Positions 27,363-36,643 of a DNA stretch of 64,000 nt are shown here, piece by piece (the first letter of the stretch is position 1; every line of letters begins with the position of its first letter). The notes under the pieces were generated by a model that was given only the letters and a program-made list of their open reading frames with translations, made no database searches and had not been told where the DNA came from. The stretch comes from Mucilaginibacter aquaedulcis. Its GTDB lineage: Bacteria > Bacteroidota > Bacteroidia > Sphingobacteriales > Sphingobacteriaceae. The position numbers and the translations under genes were made by a program. The DNA lies in contig NZ_JAUFPR010000002.1 in NCBI RefSeq assembly GCF_030409325.1, positions 992,001 through 1,056,000 on the forward strand. The letters run 5' to 3'.

Positions 27363-28532
27363 CTATTGTACAATAATATTTTCAAGATATTTATACCCGC
27401 TACCGGTATTAATGAGTAATACTTTTTCTCCGGGTTTTACCCATTGAGATGCTTTTAACTTTTTATAAGCCTGCCACAATGACGCACCCTCTGGAGCTAT
27501 CAGCATGCCTTCATTACGGGCTATTTCTTTCAAAGCCACACTCATTTCTTCATCGCTGATGGTGATGGCCGTTCCTTTACTTTCGCGTAATACTTTTAGT
27601 ATAACCTTATCGGCATAAGGTTTAGGTACCCGCAGGCCATTTGCTATGGTAAAACCGCCGTCAGCAAATTCTGATACATATTGCCCTGCATGAAATGCCT
27701 TAACAATACCATCGCAGCTTTGCGATTGAACGGCTACCATTCGCGGCCTTTTTGAATCTATCCATTCTAACTGCTCCATCTCATCAAAAGCCTTCCAGAT
27801 ACCTATAAGTCCGGTACCACCACCGGTTGGGTAAAATATCACATCGGGCAGTTGCCAGTTAAATTGTTCGGCTATTTCATAACCCATGGTTTTTTTACCC
27901 TCAAGCCTATAAGGCTCCTTCAGGGTTGATACCTGAAACCAGTTATTCAACAAAGCATGCTCGTTGATCAGTTTGCCGCAATCGCTGATATTACCATCAA
28001 CTTCTACAAGTTCGGCACCATATAAACGGCACTCATCCTTAAATACTTTCGGAGTTTGTTTAGGCATATACACAATAGCTTTCATACCACCACGGGCGGC
28101 ATATGCGGCCAATGCCCCACCTGCGTTTCCTGCCGTTGGCGTAGCAATGGTTTGTATCCCCAGTTCTTTTGCTTTTGAAACCGCAGCACTTATGCCCCGC
28201 GCTTTGAATGATCCGGTTGGGTTTCCTGATTCATCTTTCCAAAACACCTCGTTACCGAGGGTAAACTGCTTCAGATTTCCAACAGGAATTATCGGAGTAA
28301 ACCCCTCGCCTAAAGTAACAATGTATTTTTCGTCAATAACCGGCAAAAACTCTTTGTACCTCCACATGGTTGCAGGTCTGTTCTGTAAAACAGATTTGCT
28401 AACACCTCCCGTTAAATTATATTGGGCAAACAGGGTTGATCTGCAATTTTCATTTATGCAAACCGTGTTGATCACCCTGGCATTATGTATTGTGCCGCAC
28501 TCCGGGCATTTTAAATTTACTAACAACGACAT
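27363..28532 (-). CDS. thrC: Threonine synthase
   Basis: The start chosen is the ATG at 28532 (MSLLVNLKCPEC), because the longer reading begins at a GTG 27 bp upstream. The product has 389 residues. A short zinc-ribbon-like N-terminus holds Cys9, Cys12, Cys25 and Cys30. The PLP fold-type II domain follows, with Lys110 in SGNPTGSFKARG as Schiff-base lysine, TPTAGNAGGALAAYAARGG near 142, and FYPTGGGTGLIGIWKA as the phosphate-binding loop. It converts O-phosphohomoserine to threonine. The thrA and thrB genes are not nearby, so it appears to be a stand-alone copy. A related PLP beta-eliminating enzyme is possible but less likely. Confidence 0.85.
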   Translation of the reverse strand: MSLLVNLKCPECGTIHNARVINTVCINENCRSTLFAQYNLTGGVSKSVLQNRPATMWRYKEFLPVIDEKYIVTLGEGFTPIIPVGNLKQFTLGNEVFWKDESGNPTGSFKARGISAAVSKAKELGIQTIATPTAGNAGGALAAYAARGGMKAIVYMPKQTPKVFKDECRLYGAELVEVDGNISDCGKLINEHALLNNWFQVSTLKEPYRLEGKKTMGYEIAEQFNWQLPDVIFYPTGGGTGLIGIWKAFDEMEQLEWIDSKRPRMVAVQSQSCDGIVKAFHAGQYVSEFADGGFTIANGLRVPKPYADKVILKVLRESKGTAITISDEEMSVALKEIARNEGMLIAPEGASLWQAYKKLKASQWVKPGEKVLLINTGSGYKYLENIIVQ

Positions 28533-28599
28533 CTCTGTCAATTCAATATTATTAATCACTGATCGTTATGTTTTAATGCTAATCCGTTCCCTCTAACTC

Positions 28600-30237
28600 T
28601 TAATCCTGCTTTTCTGCAAAAATATCCCCGGCGTTCCACATTGGGCGGTCAGCTTGCTGCGCTACCAGGTAACCGATCAAGAAATTGAGTTGGGCATATT
28701 TTTTCCCTGCTTCAAAATCAAATATACCATTAATATCGTCCTGTGGTTTATGATAGTATTTGGCTCTCCAGGGTGCTACAATTTCATTCAGGTTATTTTT
28801 TCCATCAGCTGTTTTACTGCCATATTTAATGTGCAGCGCCGGTATTCCCTGCAAAACAAAACTATACTGATCACTGCGGGTAAAACGTGCTTGCTTAGGT
28901 TCAGGATCGGGCTCCACTCCTAAATTCAGATGTTCGGCAGCCTGCCCTACCTGATTGGCCAGCGATGAATGCTCGGCACCTAAAGCCGTAATTGACAGCA
29001 GCGGTGCAATAATGGTTGGCATATCTGTATTTACATCGGCTACCATACTTTTAACGGGTACCGTCGGATACTTGGCAAAATAGCTTGATCCCAGGTCACC
29101 AAGTTCTTCTCCGGTTACCAGCACAAGCAACACCGAACGTTTAGGTTTTACCTTAATATTTTTATATACATTGGCAATAGCCAATAAGCTGGCCACACCA
29201 GAAGCGTTATCGTGTGCACCGTTATAGATAGAATCACCTTCTAAAGGTGTGCCAACTCCCAAATGATCTAAATGGGCGCTATGCACTACGTACTCATTTT
29301 TCAGTTCCTTGTCGGTACCCGGTATTTTACCAATTACATTGTAACTTGTGATATCCTGATAGGTGGATGAGTATGAAATATTAACTCCAACTTTTAAAGG
29401 AAATGAGTTTGTCTGTCCGGCCTTAAGTTTGTCAATAATTGATTGTAATGGTTTATTGGTGCCGATAAGTAATAGATTAAATATTTTATAATTGATAGAT
29501 GCAAACACACTCAGCTGATCAGAATAATAGGTACGTGACACCGCAATTTTGCCCTGATTGTCAAGCACGCTGTAAACACCTTTACTGATATTATTTAAAT
29601 GTGCTTTAGAATCTGCAGAACCCATAATTACCCCTACCGCTCCATGTTCGGCAGCAACCTTTAAAATTTGGCCTGTATTCATGGTATGAGCAGCAACAGA
29701 TGATGAGAATTTTTCAGGAGCACCACGAGTGATCAGTACAATTTTGCCTCTAACATCTAAGCCTGCATAATCATCATAACCCAGTGCTGGTTCGCTGATG
29801 CCAAAGCCGGCAAACACCAGCCCTCCGGATATTTTAACTTGAGATACTGACGGATTGGGATAAATAACATAGCTATCATCACGCAAAGTAAGGTTATTTA
29901 CCTGTCCGCTGCTTAGCGACAGCACCGCATTTTGGGTAAATGCCTTGCGAAATTTTACAGGCTGCAGCCACGTATCATTTTCACCGGCTGGTTTAACATT
30001 AAGCGACTTTAAACGACCTACAACGTAATCTACCGCCATTTGATAGCCTTCAGTTCCCGGCGCACGCCCTTTTAGCTTATCATCCGCCAGGTAGGTAATA
30101 TCGGCCTTTATTTGTTCTGACTTAACCTGAGCTAAAGCCTTTTCAACATCTGCACTTAATTTTATTTGCTGTGCAGATACATTATTCACAAACAAAACTG
30201 TGGAAGCGAAGAATAAAAGCCTGCTAATTTTAACCAT
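28600..30237 (-). CDS. Exported M28-family zinc aminopeptidase with PA domain
   Basis: The 545-residue protein has a signal peptide (1-22). A protease-associated domain is inserted at about 140-260 (GLDVRGKIVLITRGAPEKF). The M28 metal site is visible in the C-terminal half: His and Asp in VHSAHLDHLG, Asp in GAHDNASGVASLLAIA, paired Glu in LVTGEELGDLGSSYFA, Asp in VADVNTDMPTI, and a late His in YYHKPQDD. These enzymes cleave N-terminal residues from peptides and probably act in the periplasm. It stands alone, 67 bp upstream of threonine synthase on the same strand, so the two could share a transcript by chance of spacing. Confidence 0.9.
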   Translation of the reverse strand: MVKISRLLFFASTVLFVNNVSAQQIKLSADVEKALAQVKSEQIKADITYLADDKLKGRAPGTEGYQMAVDYVVGRLKSLNVKPAGENDTWLQPVKFRKAFTQNAVLSLSSGQVNNLTLRDDSYVIYPNPSVSQVKISGGLVFAGFGISEPALGYDDYAGLDVRGKIVLITRGAPEKFSSSVAAHTMNTGQILKVAAEHGAVGVIMGSADSKAHLNNISKGVYSVLDNQGKIAVSRTYYSDQLSVFASINYKIFNLLLIGTNKPLQSIIDKLKAGQTNSFPLKVGVNISYSSTYQDITSYNVIGKIPGTDKELKNEYVVHSAHLDHLGVGTPLEGDSIYNGAHDNASGVASLLAIANVYKNIKVKPKRSVLLVLVTGEELGDLGSSYFAKYPTVPVKSMVADVNTDMPTIIAPLLSITALGAEHSSLANQVGQAAEHLNLGVEPDPEPKQARFTRSDQYSFVLQGIPALHIKYGSKTADGKNNLNEIVAPWRAKYYHKPQDDINGIFDFEAGKKYAQLNFLIGYLVAQQADRPMWNAGDIFAEKQD

Positions 30238-30346
30238 TACTTATATTATTACTATTAATAGATAACAAACAATAGCTCGCAAGTTATTAACTAAGCCACT
30301 TACCGGCAAATTTTTAGCGATAATGTTACCTCTCTTCCCGCTAACC

Positions 30347-30384
30347 AAAAAGGCCCGAAGCTTATGAAAACCTCAGACCTTTTT
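30347..30384. terminator. Imperfect A/T-flanked hairpin after the glycerophosphodiesterase gene
   Basis: AAAAAGG (30347-30353) pairs with CCTTTTT (30378-30384), with partial pairing of the bases between them. It lies about 40 bp after the glycerophosphodiesterase stop (minus strand). Confidence 0.35.
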
Positions 30385-30425
30385 ATACTTTAAAAATTCA
30401 AACCTGATGCTACAGGATGATCATA

Positions 30426-31325
30426 CTATTTTTTCTGGTAGCTACCAAATAACTTTACTAATCTGTCAGGATAGTCAGATATGATACCATCAACTTTCAA
30501 AGCTGCCATGGCTTTCATATCAGCCTCGTTATTTACTGTCCACGGCAATACTTTAACATGATTTTCGTGTGCGGTTTTTACCATTGCTTCATCAACGCTT
30601 CTATATTCAGGGCTTATAATAGTTGGTGTAAAACCTAATTTTTGAATATTAACATCATAACTCCCTGTTGATGTTAAATAAGCAGTTGTTATTTTAGGCC
30701 ATTTTTGATGTAATACTTGTAGTGTTCGCGGATCAAATGACTGTATAATAACCCGCTTTTCTATTTTCTTTTCTTTGATAACCTCCATCAATAACTTCAC
30801 AAATACATCAGGTACCGGGTTAGAAATATTATCCCCTGCCGGACGGCTTTTTGTTTCTATATTATAGTATACCGGTTTAAGGTGATTTACTTTAACATAA
30901 TGCTCAACACTATCAATAAGTTCTGATAGTAGCGGCTTATAAGTTTTTACCTGCTTTTGTTCAGGAAACTCTGGGTGTGGCTTTACCCCTTCCTGAAAGG
31001 CTCGGATGCTATCATAAGGCATTTTGTATAAAATGTAGTTTTTTTCCTCTGCCTTGGTAATTTCACTTCCATCAGGTTTAAGCATGATAACCGACGACAT
31101 GGTTTGATCATGAGAAACAACTACTTTTCCATCGGCTGTTATATTACAATCAAGCTCCAGCGTACGTACGCCTACTTTCACGCCATTGAGCATGGAAGGC
31201 ACACTGTTCTCGGGCATAAGAGCCCTGCCACCACGATGGCCTTCTGTATCAAATTCCTGCGCCCTAAGGCTTAACAGGCTACTGCCACTAATAAGCAGTG
31301 TTAGTAAATACTTCATATTTTTCAT
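30426..31325 (-). CDS. Exported glycerophosphodiester phosphodiesterase
   Basis: The 299-residue protein has a signal peptide (about 1-22, SLLSLRAQ). The GDPD active site appears as EGHRGGRALMPENS (His with Arg, and Glu), LELDCNITADGKVVVSHDQ with the metal-binding Glu/Asp and second catalytic His, and the C-terminal VLPWTVNNEADMKAM typical of the family. It releases glycerol phosphate from lipid head groups in the periplasm. It is divergent from the SNF2 helicase gene, with 157 bp between them. A second Met at residue 4 (31316) could be the true start. Confidence 0.92.
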   Translation of the reverse strand: MKNMKYLLTLLISGSSLLSLRAQEFDTEGHRGGRALMPENSVPSMLNGVKVGVRTLELDCNITADGKVVVSHDQTMSSVIMLKPDGSEITKAEEKNYILYKMPYDSIRAFQEGVKPHPEFPEQKQVKTYKPLLSELIDSVEHYVKVNHLKPVYYNIETKSRPAGDNISNPVPDVFVKLLMEVIKEKKIEKRVIIQSFDPRTLQVLHQKWPKITTAYLTSTGSYDVNIQKLGFTPTIISPEYRSVDEAMVKTAHENHVKVLPWTVNNEADMKAMAALKVDGIISDYPDRLVKLFGSYQKK

Positions 31326-31482
31326 TCAGTTCAATGATATTAATAAGCTGCCAATATTATCAATTTTTATAACCTATATATGTATAGTGTGTTAAATCAA
31401 TCCGCATTGAAAACTTAGGATACGTGCCAAATAAAGCGCTGTGAATCTTAATTTTTTTAACAGATATCAATTGTATCCTTAA

Positions 31483-34400
31483 TTGTTAAGATATTTGACA
31501 ATATACAGTTTCAGAAACGTTTTGATAAACAGCACGATCAGTAATCAGGAAGAAAATCCGGCAAATCATACCTTTATTTTTGAAGGTGTTTCTTTTGAAA
31601 ACATCAATGAAACACTCCTTATCCGATACACGGCTCCCGGTATTTCATTTGATAACGGAGCGTATCAGGACATTACTCCGGTAACTTTAAGTATTGACCA
31701 GGGTACTTTTACTCATCAACATCACACTTTTAACTTTCCAAATGTTACCGTTGTCCAAAACACGCAACAAGTATTGATATTATGCGATTGCTATGCCTTA
31801 CCTGGAAAATTATGTGAGCACCAGGTACAAGTATTAACAGCTATTATAAAAAGGGATGAGTTAAATATATTCTTTAATTCAAGGCAGCGATTGGAGAAAC
31901 TAAAAAGAGCGGCATTTGACTACGGACTCGAAAATGAGCCTGATCTGGATAGTTTTTTCAATGTTGAATACCGGGATAAAAGAATTAATATAACGCCCGC
32001 GCTCCCATCACTCATACCGGTTACCAAAGAAAGCCTCGGCGCCTTAAAACATCTTGCACTCCCTGCAGAAATGATCATTGGTAATAAGCCTGCTGATGAT
32101 GCTGATCAATTTACCTGTATCGTTTTAAAACAGCACAAATATTATAATTACCTGTACATAGAACTTTACAGCGCACAAAAAACAAAGGAAGGCAAAATTA
32201 AGAATCCGCTGACACAGGTGAATCCCTTAGATTATATCTGGGATACCGAAGACCATCAGCAGTTAAAGTTTTATACCGCTGTAAACAAATTTCAAAACCA
32301 TTTAAACAGTAAAACATCTGCTACAGATATAAGTGCTTTACGGGCTATTGTTAAAAATCCTTTTGGGTTTGATTTTTATTATCACAACAGCGACGCGTCA
32401 GAAAAGATAACAGCATCTTCACTTGTGCCCATAAAGGTTTCTACAATGCCTCATGATATTAAACTGGCGGTAAACACCCAAAACCAATTCTATGAACTCT
32501 CAGGCCAATTAAAGCTTGATGGAAAGGCGCATGCTTTAAAAGATCTCGCAATCAAATTCACCTATTTTATTTTAGTTGATGATACGCTTTACCTTATTGA
32601 TAGTCTGCAAACTTTGGGAATTATTGAGCTTTTAAAGAAAAGACCAGATAATCTACTCATCCATCAATCTAAATATAAGGACCTTAAAACACACCTACTG
32701 TCAGGATTGGAGGATAAGGTAACCATTGCCTACCAGCACATTAAACCTGCAACAGCTGTTCAATTAAAGCAACAAGGATTTAATGCTGAAACCGAAAAGA
32801 TCATTTACCTTTCCGATTTTGGCAGTCATGTTATGATCATCCCCGTTATGCGTTACGGTGAAGCCGAAATACCAGTGCGTACCAAAAGAAATATTTTTGG
32901 TGTGGATGATAAAGGCAATGAATTCATCGTAAAACGTAATGATGAGGCAGAGCTTGATTTTACCACTCTGCTTATCAAACAGCACCCTTATTTTACAGAA
33001 CAACTGGAAAATGATCTGCATTATTTTTATCTGCACAAAAGGCATTTTTTAAACGAAGAGTGGTTTTTGAATGTATTTGAAGAGTGGGCTAAGCAGGGAA
33101 TTACAGTATTAGGCTTTAACGAGTTAGAAGGTAACAAGCTCAACCCTGATAAAATTAATATAACTATTCGGGTACTTAGTGGCATAAACTGGTTCAATAC
33201 TGATATTAATATACGTTTCGGCAAAAAGAAAGCTACCTTAAAACAGGTTCATAAAGCGGTACGTAATAAAAACAAATACGTTCAGTTAGATGATGGCACA
33301 CTTGGTATTTTACCTTTAGAGTGGATTGAAAAGTTTACCAAATATTTTAATTCGGGTGAGATTTTAGATGCCGAAACCCTGCGCATCTCCAAAACAAATT
33401 ATTTAACGGTTGAAGAATTATTTGACCAGGATGTACTTGCAAATGAAGTAAAACTCGAATTAAAAACCTACAGGGAAAAACTGGCCAATTTTGATCAGAT
33501 AAAAGAAGTGAAAGTCCCTGCTGGCTTAATGACCTCGTTGCGCCCCTATCAGCAACAGGGCCTTAACTGGCTTAATTTTTTAGATGACTTTAACTTTGGC
33601 GGATGTCTTGCTGATGATATGGGTTTGGGCAAAACCATACAGATCATCGCTTTTATTCTTTCGCAAAGAGGTAAGGCAAAGCATAATACCAATATACTGA
33701 TTGTACCTACATCGCTTATTTTTAACTGGCAGCAGGAGGTATTAAAATTTGCACCCTCGATAAAGATCCATACCATCTACGGGACCGACCGCATTAAAAA
33801 CACAGAAGGTTTTGATCAGTATGAAATAATACTTACATCGTACGGCACCCTGCTTGCCGATATTGGCTTTTTAAAAACCTTTGAGTTTAACTACGTTTTT
33901 CTGGATGAGTCACAGTATATTAAAAATCCCGATTCGCAACGTTATAAAGCCGTAAGGTTGCTCCAATCACGCAATAAGATAGCCATAACTGGTACTCCAA
34001 TAGAAAATAACACTTTTGACCTTTACGGCCAACTTTCATTCGCTTGCCCGGGCCTGTTGGGTACCAAGCAATATTTTAAAGATATTTATGCGGTACCTAT
34101 TGATAAATTTAAAGTTTACAAACGCGCCAATGAGTTGCAAAACAAAATACGCCCGTTCATTTTACGTAGAACCAAACAGCAAGTAGCAACCGAACTACCC
34201 GAGCGAACAGAAATGGTACTGTATTGCGAAATGCAGGAACAGCAACGAAAAATTTATGATGCTTATGAAAAGGAATTCAGGGAGTTTATATCCGCCACTG
34301 ATGGTGATATATTGAAAAAAAGCCCGATGAATGTGCTGAAAGGGTTAACTAAACTTAGGCAGATTTGCGATTCACCTTTATTGCTAAATGGTGAAAAACC

Positions 34401-34917
34401 ACCCGGTGATGAATCGGCCAAGATTGATACCCTGATAGAGCAGATTGAAGGTAAATCGCCGCATCATAAAATACTGGTATTCTCCCAGTTTGTCTCTATG
34501 CTTGACCTGATCAAAAAGCAGTTGATGGCCCGGAATATTAGTTTTAGCTGGCTAACCGGAAGTACCAGAAACAGGGAAGCCGTAGTAAACCAGTTTCAAA
34601 GCGATCCGGAGATCCGCGTGTTTCTGATCAGCATGAAGGCAGGCGGCACCGGACTGAATTTAACAGAGGCCGATTACGTTTACCTTGTTGACCCATGGTG
34701 GAACCCTTCTGTGGAAAATCAGGCCATTGACCGTTCGCATCGAATTGGGCAGGATAAAAAAGTAGTAGCTGTAAGATTAATAAGCCCAGACACTATTGAA
34801 GAAAAAATAATGCAAATGCAGGATTCAAAAAAACTGCTGGCAGACGGCCTGATCAAAACAGATACTTCTTTCTTGTCATCATTGTCAAAAGACGATCTGT
34901 TAAGTTTATTGAGTTAA
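31483..34917 (+). CDS. SNF2-family DNA-dependent ATPase/helicase with SWIM-like zinc finger
   Basis: The protein has about 1144 residues. A SWIM-like motif (CDCYALPGKLCEH, near 103-115) precedes a long unique region. The SNF2 ATPase begins near 690 (LRPYQQQGLNWLNFL), with Walker A DDMGLGKT near 711-718, motif II as DESQ near 808 instead of the usual DEAQ or DEAH, and motif III as ITGTPIENN. The helicase C domain has VFSQFVSMLDLIKKQL, GGTGLNLTEADYV and DPWWNPSVENQAIDRSHRIGQ. Such proteins remodel DNA-protein complexes and are widespread in Bacteroidota. An in-frame stop lies directly before the TTG at 31483 and no ATG follows near the N-terminus. TTG at 31483, 31495 or about 31522 must therefore be the start. 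Confidence 0.9.
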   Translation: MLRYLTIYSFRNVLINSTISNQEENPANHTFIFEGVSFENINETLLIRYTAPGISFDNGAYQDITPVTLSIDQGTFTHQHHTFNFPNVTVVQNTQQVLILCDCYALPGKLCEHQVQVLTAIIKRDELNIFFNSRQRLEKLKRAAFDYGLENEPDLDSFFNVEYRDKRINITPALPSLIPVTKESLGALKHLALPAEMIIGNKPADDADQFTCIVLKQHKYYNYLYIELYSAQKTKEGKIKNPLTQVNPLDYIWDTEDHQQLKFYTAVNKFQNHLNSKTSATDISALRAIVKNPFGFDFYYHNSDASEKITASSLVPIKVSTMPHDIKLAVNTQNQFYELSGQLKLDGKAHALKDLAIKFTYFILVDDTLYLIDSLQTLGIIELLKKRPDNLLIHQSKYKDLKTHLLSGLEDKVTIAYQHIKPATAVQLKQQGFNAETEKIIYLSDFGSHVMIIPVMRYGEAEIPVRTKRNIFGVDDKGNEFIVKRNDEAELDFTTLLIKQHPYFTEQLENDLHYFYLHKRHFLNEEWFLNVFEEWAKQGITVLGFNELEGNKLNPDKINITIRVLSGINWFNTDINIRFGKKKATLKQVHKAVRNKNKYVQLDDGTLGILPLEWIEKFTKYFNSGEILDAETLRISKTNYLTVEELFDQDVLANEVKLELKTYREKLANFDQIKEVKVPAGLMTSLRPYQQQGLNWLNFLDDFNFGGCLADDMGLGKTIQIIAFILSQRGKAKHNTNILIVPTSLIFNWQQEVLKFAPSIKIHTIYGTDRIKNTEGFDQYEIILTSYGTLLADIGFLKTFEFNYVFLDESQYIKNPDSQRYKAVRLLQSRNKIAITGTPIENNTFDLYGQLSFACPGLLGTKQYFKDIYAVPIDKFKVYKRANELQNKIRPFILRRTKQQVATELPERTEMVLYCEMQEQQRKIYDAYEKEFREFISATDGDILKKSPMNVLKGLTKLRQICDSPLLLNGEKPPGDESAKIDTLIEQIEGKSPHHKILVFSQFVSMLDLIKKQLMARNISFSWLTGSTRNREAVVNQFQSDPEIRVFLISMKAGGTGLNLTEADYVYLVDPWWNPSVENQAIDRSHRIGQDKKVVAVRLISPDTIEEKIMQMQDSKKLLADGLIKTDTSFLSSLSKDDLLSLLS

Positions 34918-35033
34918 AGCAAGAATTACTTATCCTGATAAAAATCAGAATTCATATCAACTGTAAAAGAGGCTCTCAATTTACAGTTGCGTTAACAAGC
35001 AATGATAAACTGATACCATGTTAAGCTGTAAAT

Positions 35034-35063
35034 GTAAAGCTGCCCGCAGCCAGGCAGCTTTAC
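35034..35063. terminator. Bidirectional terminator between the SNF2 gene and the HMA-like gene
   Basis: Perfect 11-bp arms GTAAAGCTGCC (35034-35044) and GGCAGCTTTAC (35053-35063) surround an 8-nt loop, between converging genes. Confidence 0.75.
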
Positions 35064-35075
35064 TGTAATTTATAT

Positions 35076-35286
35076 TTACAACAACACTTCGCATTGATAA
35101 CCACTATTATTGAGGAGTTTAATAATGTTTTGTACCGGAATATCCTCGGCTTCTACACGTAAAATTCGATCACAATCTTCCAGGTCAAAATTGATATTAC
35201 TATTAGGTACATGCTGCCGAAGCTTGCGGATAAATGCGCGCAGCGTGGCTAATTTCCATAACATCGGTTTTAAACACTTCAACCAT
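35076..35286 (-). pseudogene. Small HMA-like (ferredoxin-fold) protein gene with an apparent +1 frameshift
   Basis: From an ATG at 35286 one frame reads MVEVFKTDVMEISHAAR and then stops after 27 codons. The next frame, entered one base later, reads FIRKLRQHVPNSNINFDLED and continues CDRILRVEAEDI to a stop at 35076. Joined, the two give about 70 residues resembling a family of small Bacteroidota proteins with VEVFKTNV near the start and NFDLEDCD(K/R)ILR in the middle. The fold is HMA-like but the CxxC metal motif is absent. An extra base near 35232-35240 (in the CGCGC stretch) would explain the break. The downstream-only frame (68 codons from a TTG at 35282) is less convincing. Real mutation, assembly error and programmed shifting cannot be told apart here. 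Confidence 0.6.
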
Positions 35287-35384
35287 TTTAGTGATCATTG
35301 TTGTTGCTGAATATTTTTGTTTGATCATCATTTGTTTTGTTATAATATGGTGATACATTGCTTATAAATAGAAGCTAAGTTGAT

Positions 35385-36332
35385 TTAAAACCGGTAGCTG
35401 ATACCGGTTGAAACCGCAATACCTGTTTTTTGTAATTCGGCCATAGGAACCCTGTCGTTCAAACTATTGAAGGGCACCCAATTTACTTTTTGATCTTTGG
35501 AATACAGATCTAATTTTTGAGTGAAGTTGTAACCTGCACTAACCTCTACTGAAAAGTTTTTGGCAAGCATGTAGTTATAGAACAGGGTGGTTCTAAATTG
35601 CTGAGCCTGGAAATACGCTGAATTCATTTTTTTCGATAACCGGTACGATCCCCCGCCTATACCAAAATCGGCATTGATACCCATCGAGCTTTTTTCTGAT
35701 AATTTATATTTGAGTTTTTCAGAAACCGGTATAATACCCGAAAGGCTCCACTTATCATTAATATTCCAATCGATACCAAATACAGGGATGAGCACCGAAC
35801 CAAAAAATTGTTTGGAGTAAGCGGCTCCTACTGAATAAGAAAATTTATCTGACGATCTAATCCTTAACATGGCCACTCCTGAATAAGTCATATCCTCACC
35901 CGAAACATCTTTCAGATCAGAAGAAAGGGTAGGCACAAACGAAACCAGTAAGGCATATTTAGGTGATAATGCTTTTTGAAAGGTAATGGGTACAGAAAAT
36001 GAATGAAAATTATTTCCACCAAATTCTGAGCCTATGCCTGAAAGAAACAGGCCGCTATACCCCACTCCTGCAAGCAAAAAATCAACTTTTCCGTTTTGCA
36101 TTTTGCTGTATAGGGGTAAGGTTAGTGTACCGTTAACTTGCTGTATATTTATATCCTTACCACCAATTTTAAATGGCGAATAGGTATAATTAGTTTCAAA
36201 CGATCCTAAATTGGGTACCGGAGTTATTGGTGCTGATACGCTTTGTTCAACAGGTGTATTTTGTTGTGCCTGTGCAGATAGTTTAATCAGACCAAAAATT
36301 ACAATGAGTAACGACAATATTTTTGTTTTCAT
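35385..36332 (-). CDS. Outer-membrane beta-barrel protein of unknown function (DUF6268-like)
   Basis: The 315-residue protein has a signal peptide (1-22, LSAQAQ). The remainder alternates short amphipathic beta strands with turns (YALLVSFVPTLSSDL, FSYSVGAAYSKQFFG, KWSLSGIIPVSEKLKY, FSVEVSAGYNFTQKLDLY) and ends in Phe (ISYRF), the usual barrel-closing signal. It resembles the DUF6268 family of outer-membrane proteins. No ligand or partner is evident. It is a single gene 52 bp from the barely intact HMA-like gene and 312 bp from the next gene upstream. Confidence 0.75.
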   Translation of the reverse strand: MKTKILSLLIVIFGLIKLSAQAQQNTPVEQSVSAPITPVPNLGSFETNYTYSPFKIGGKDINIQQVNGTLTLPLYSKMQNGKVDFLLAGVGYSGLFLSGIGSEFGGNNFHSFSVPITFQKALSPKYALLVSFVPTLSSDLKDVSGEDMTYSGVAMLRIRSSDKFSYSVGAAYSKQFFGSVLIPVFGIDWNINDKWSLSGIIPVSEKLKYKLSEKSSMGINADFGIGGGSYRLSKKMNSAYFQAQQFRTTLFYNYMLAKNFSVEVSAGYNFTQKLDLYSKDQKVNWVPFNSLNDRVPMAELQKTGIAVSTGISYRF

Positions 36333-36643
36333 GAGTGCTTTGTGGTGTTTTTTTTATTAATGTTTGTTGCCAAACCAAACACTGAGTGGATCCTCCTCAA
36401 TGCATAGTCGTAGCTTTTATTCTTGTTAATTTCCATTGAAACACGTTAGTAAAGGTTTACCCTTACTCGCTTATGAAAATTATTTATGCATATGGTCAGG
36501 CTAAACCCAACATACCCTTAGCAATATTTGAAATTATTATTGGAGATGACATTACTATGATAAGTTGCCGTAAAAACAAAAATGGCCTGCTCTCTACAAG
36601 GCAAGCCATTAAAACCGTATATGTCTACTTAGAAACCTGAATA
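36333..36643. other. Intergenic stretch without a convincing gene
   Basis: This gap holds the upstream region of the barrel-protein gene and the terminator of the aldo/keto reductase gene. A 55-codon plus-strand frame (36473-36640) crosses the terminator hairpin and looks accidental. No RNA gene was seen. Confidence 0.6.
36581..36610 (-). terminator. Terminator of the aldo/keto reductase gene
   Basis: Arms AATGGCCTGC (36581-36590) and GCAAGCCATT (36601-36610), one mismatch, surround a 10-nt loop. In the minus direction the hairpin runs into a T-rich stretch (TTTTTGTTTTTA), 34 bp after the stop codon. Confidence 0.75.

Noticed and set aside
27964..28596. 210-codon plus-strand frame opposite threonine synthase
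   Set aside because: The opposite strand encodes a complete PLP enzyme; the frame is an antisense by-product.
36473..36640. 55-codon plus-strand frame starting MKIIYAYGQAK
   Set aside because: It runs through the terminator hairpin of the convergent aldo/keto reductase gene, and its composition is not convincing.
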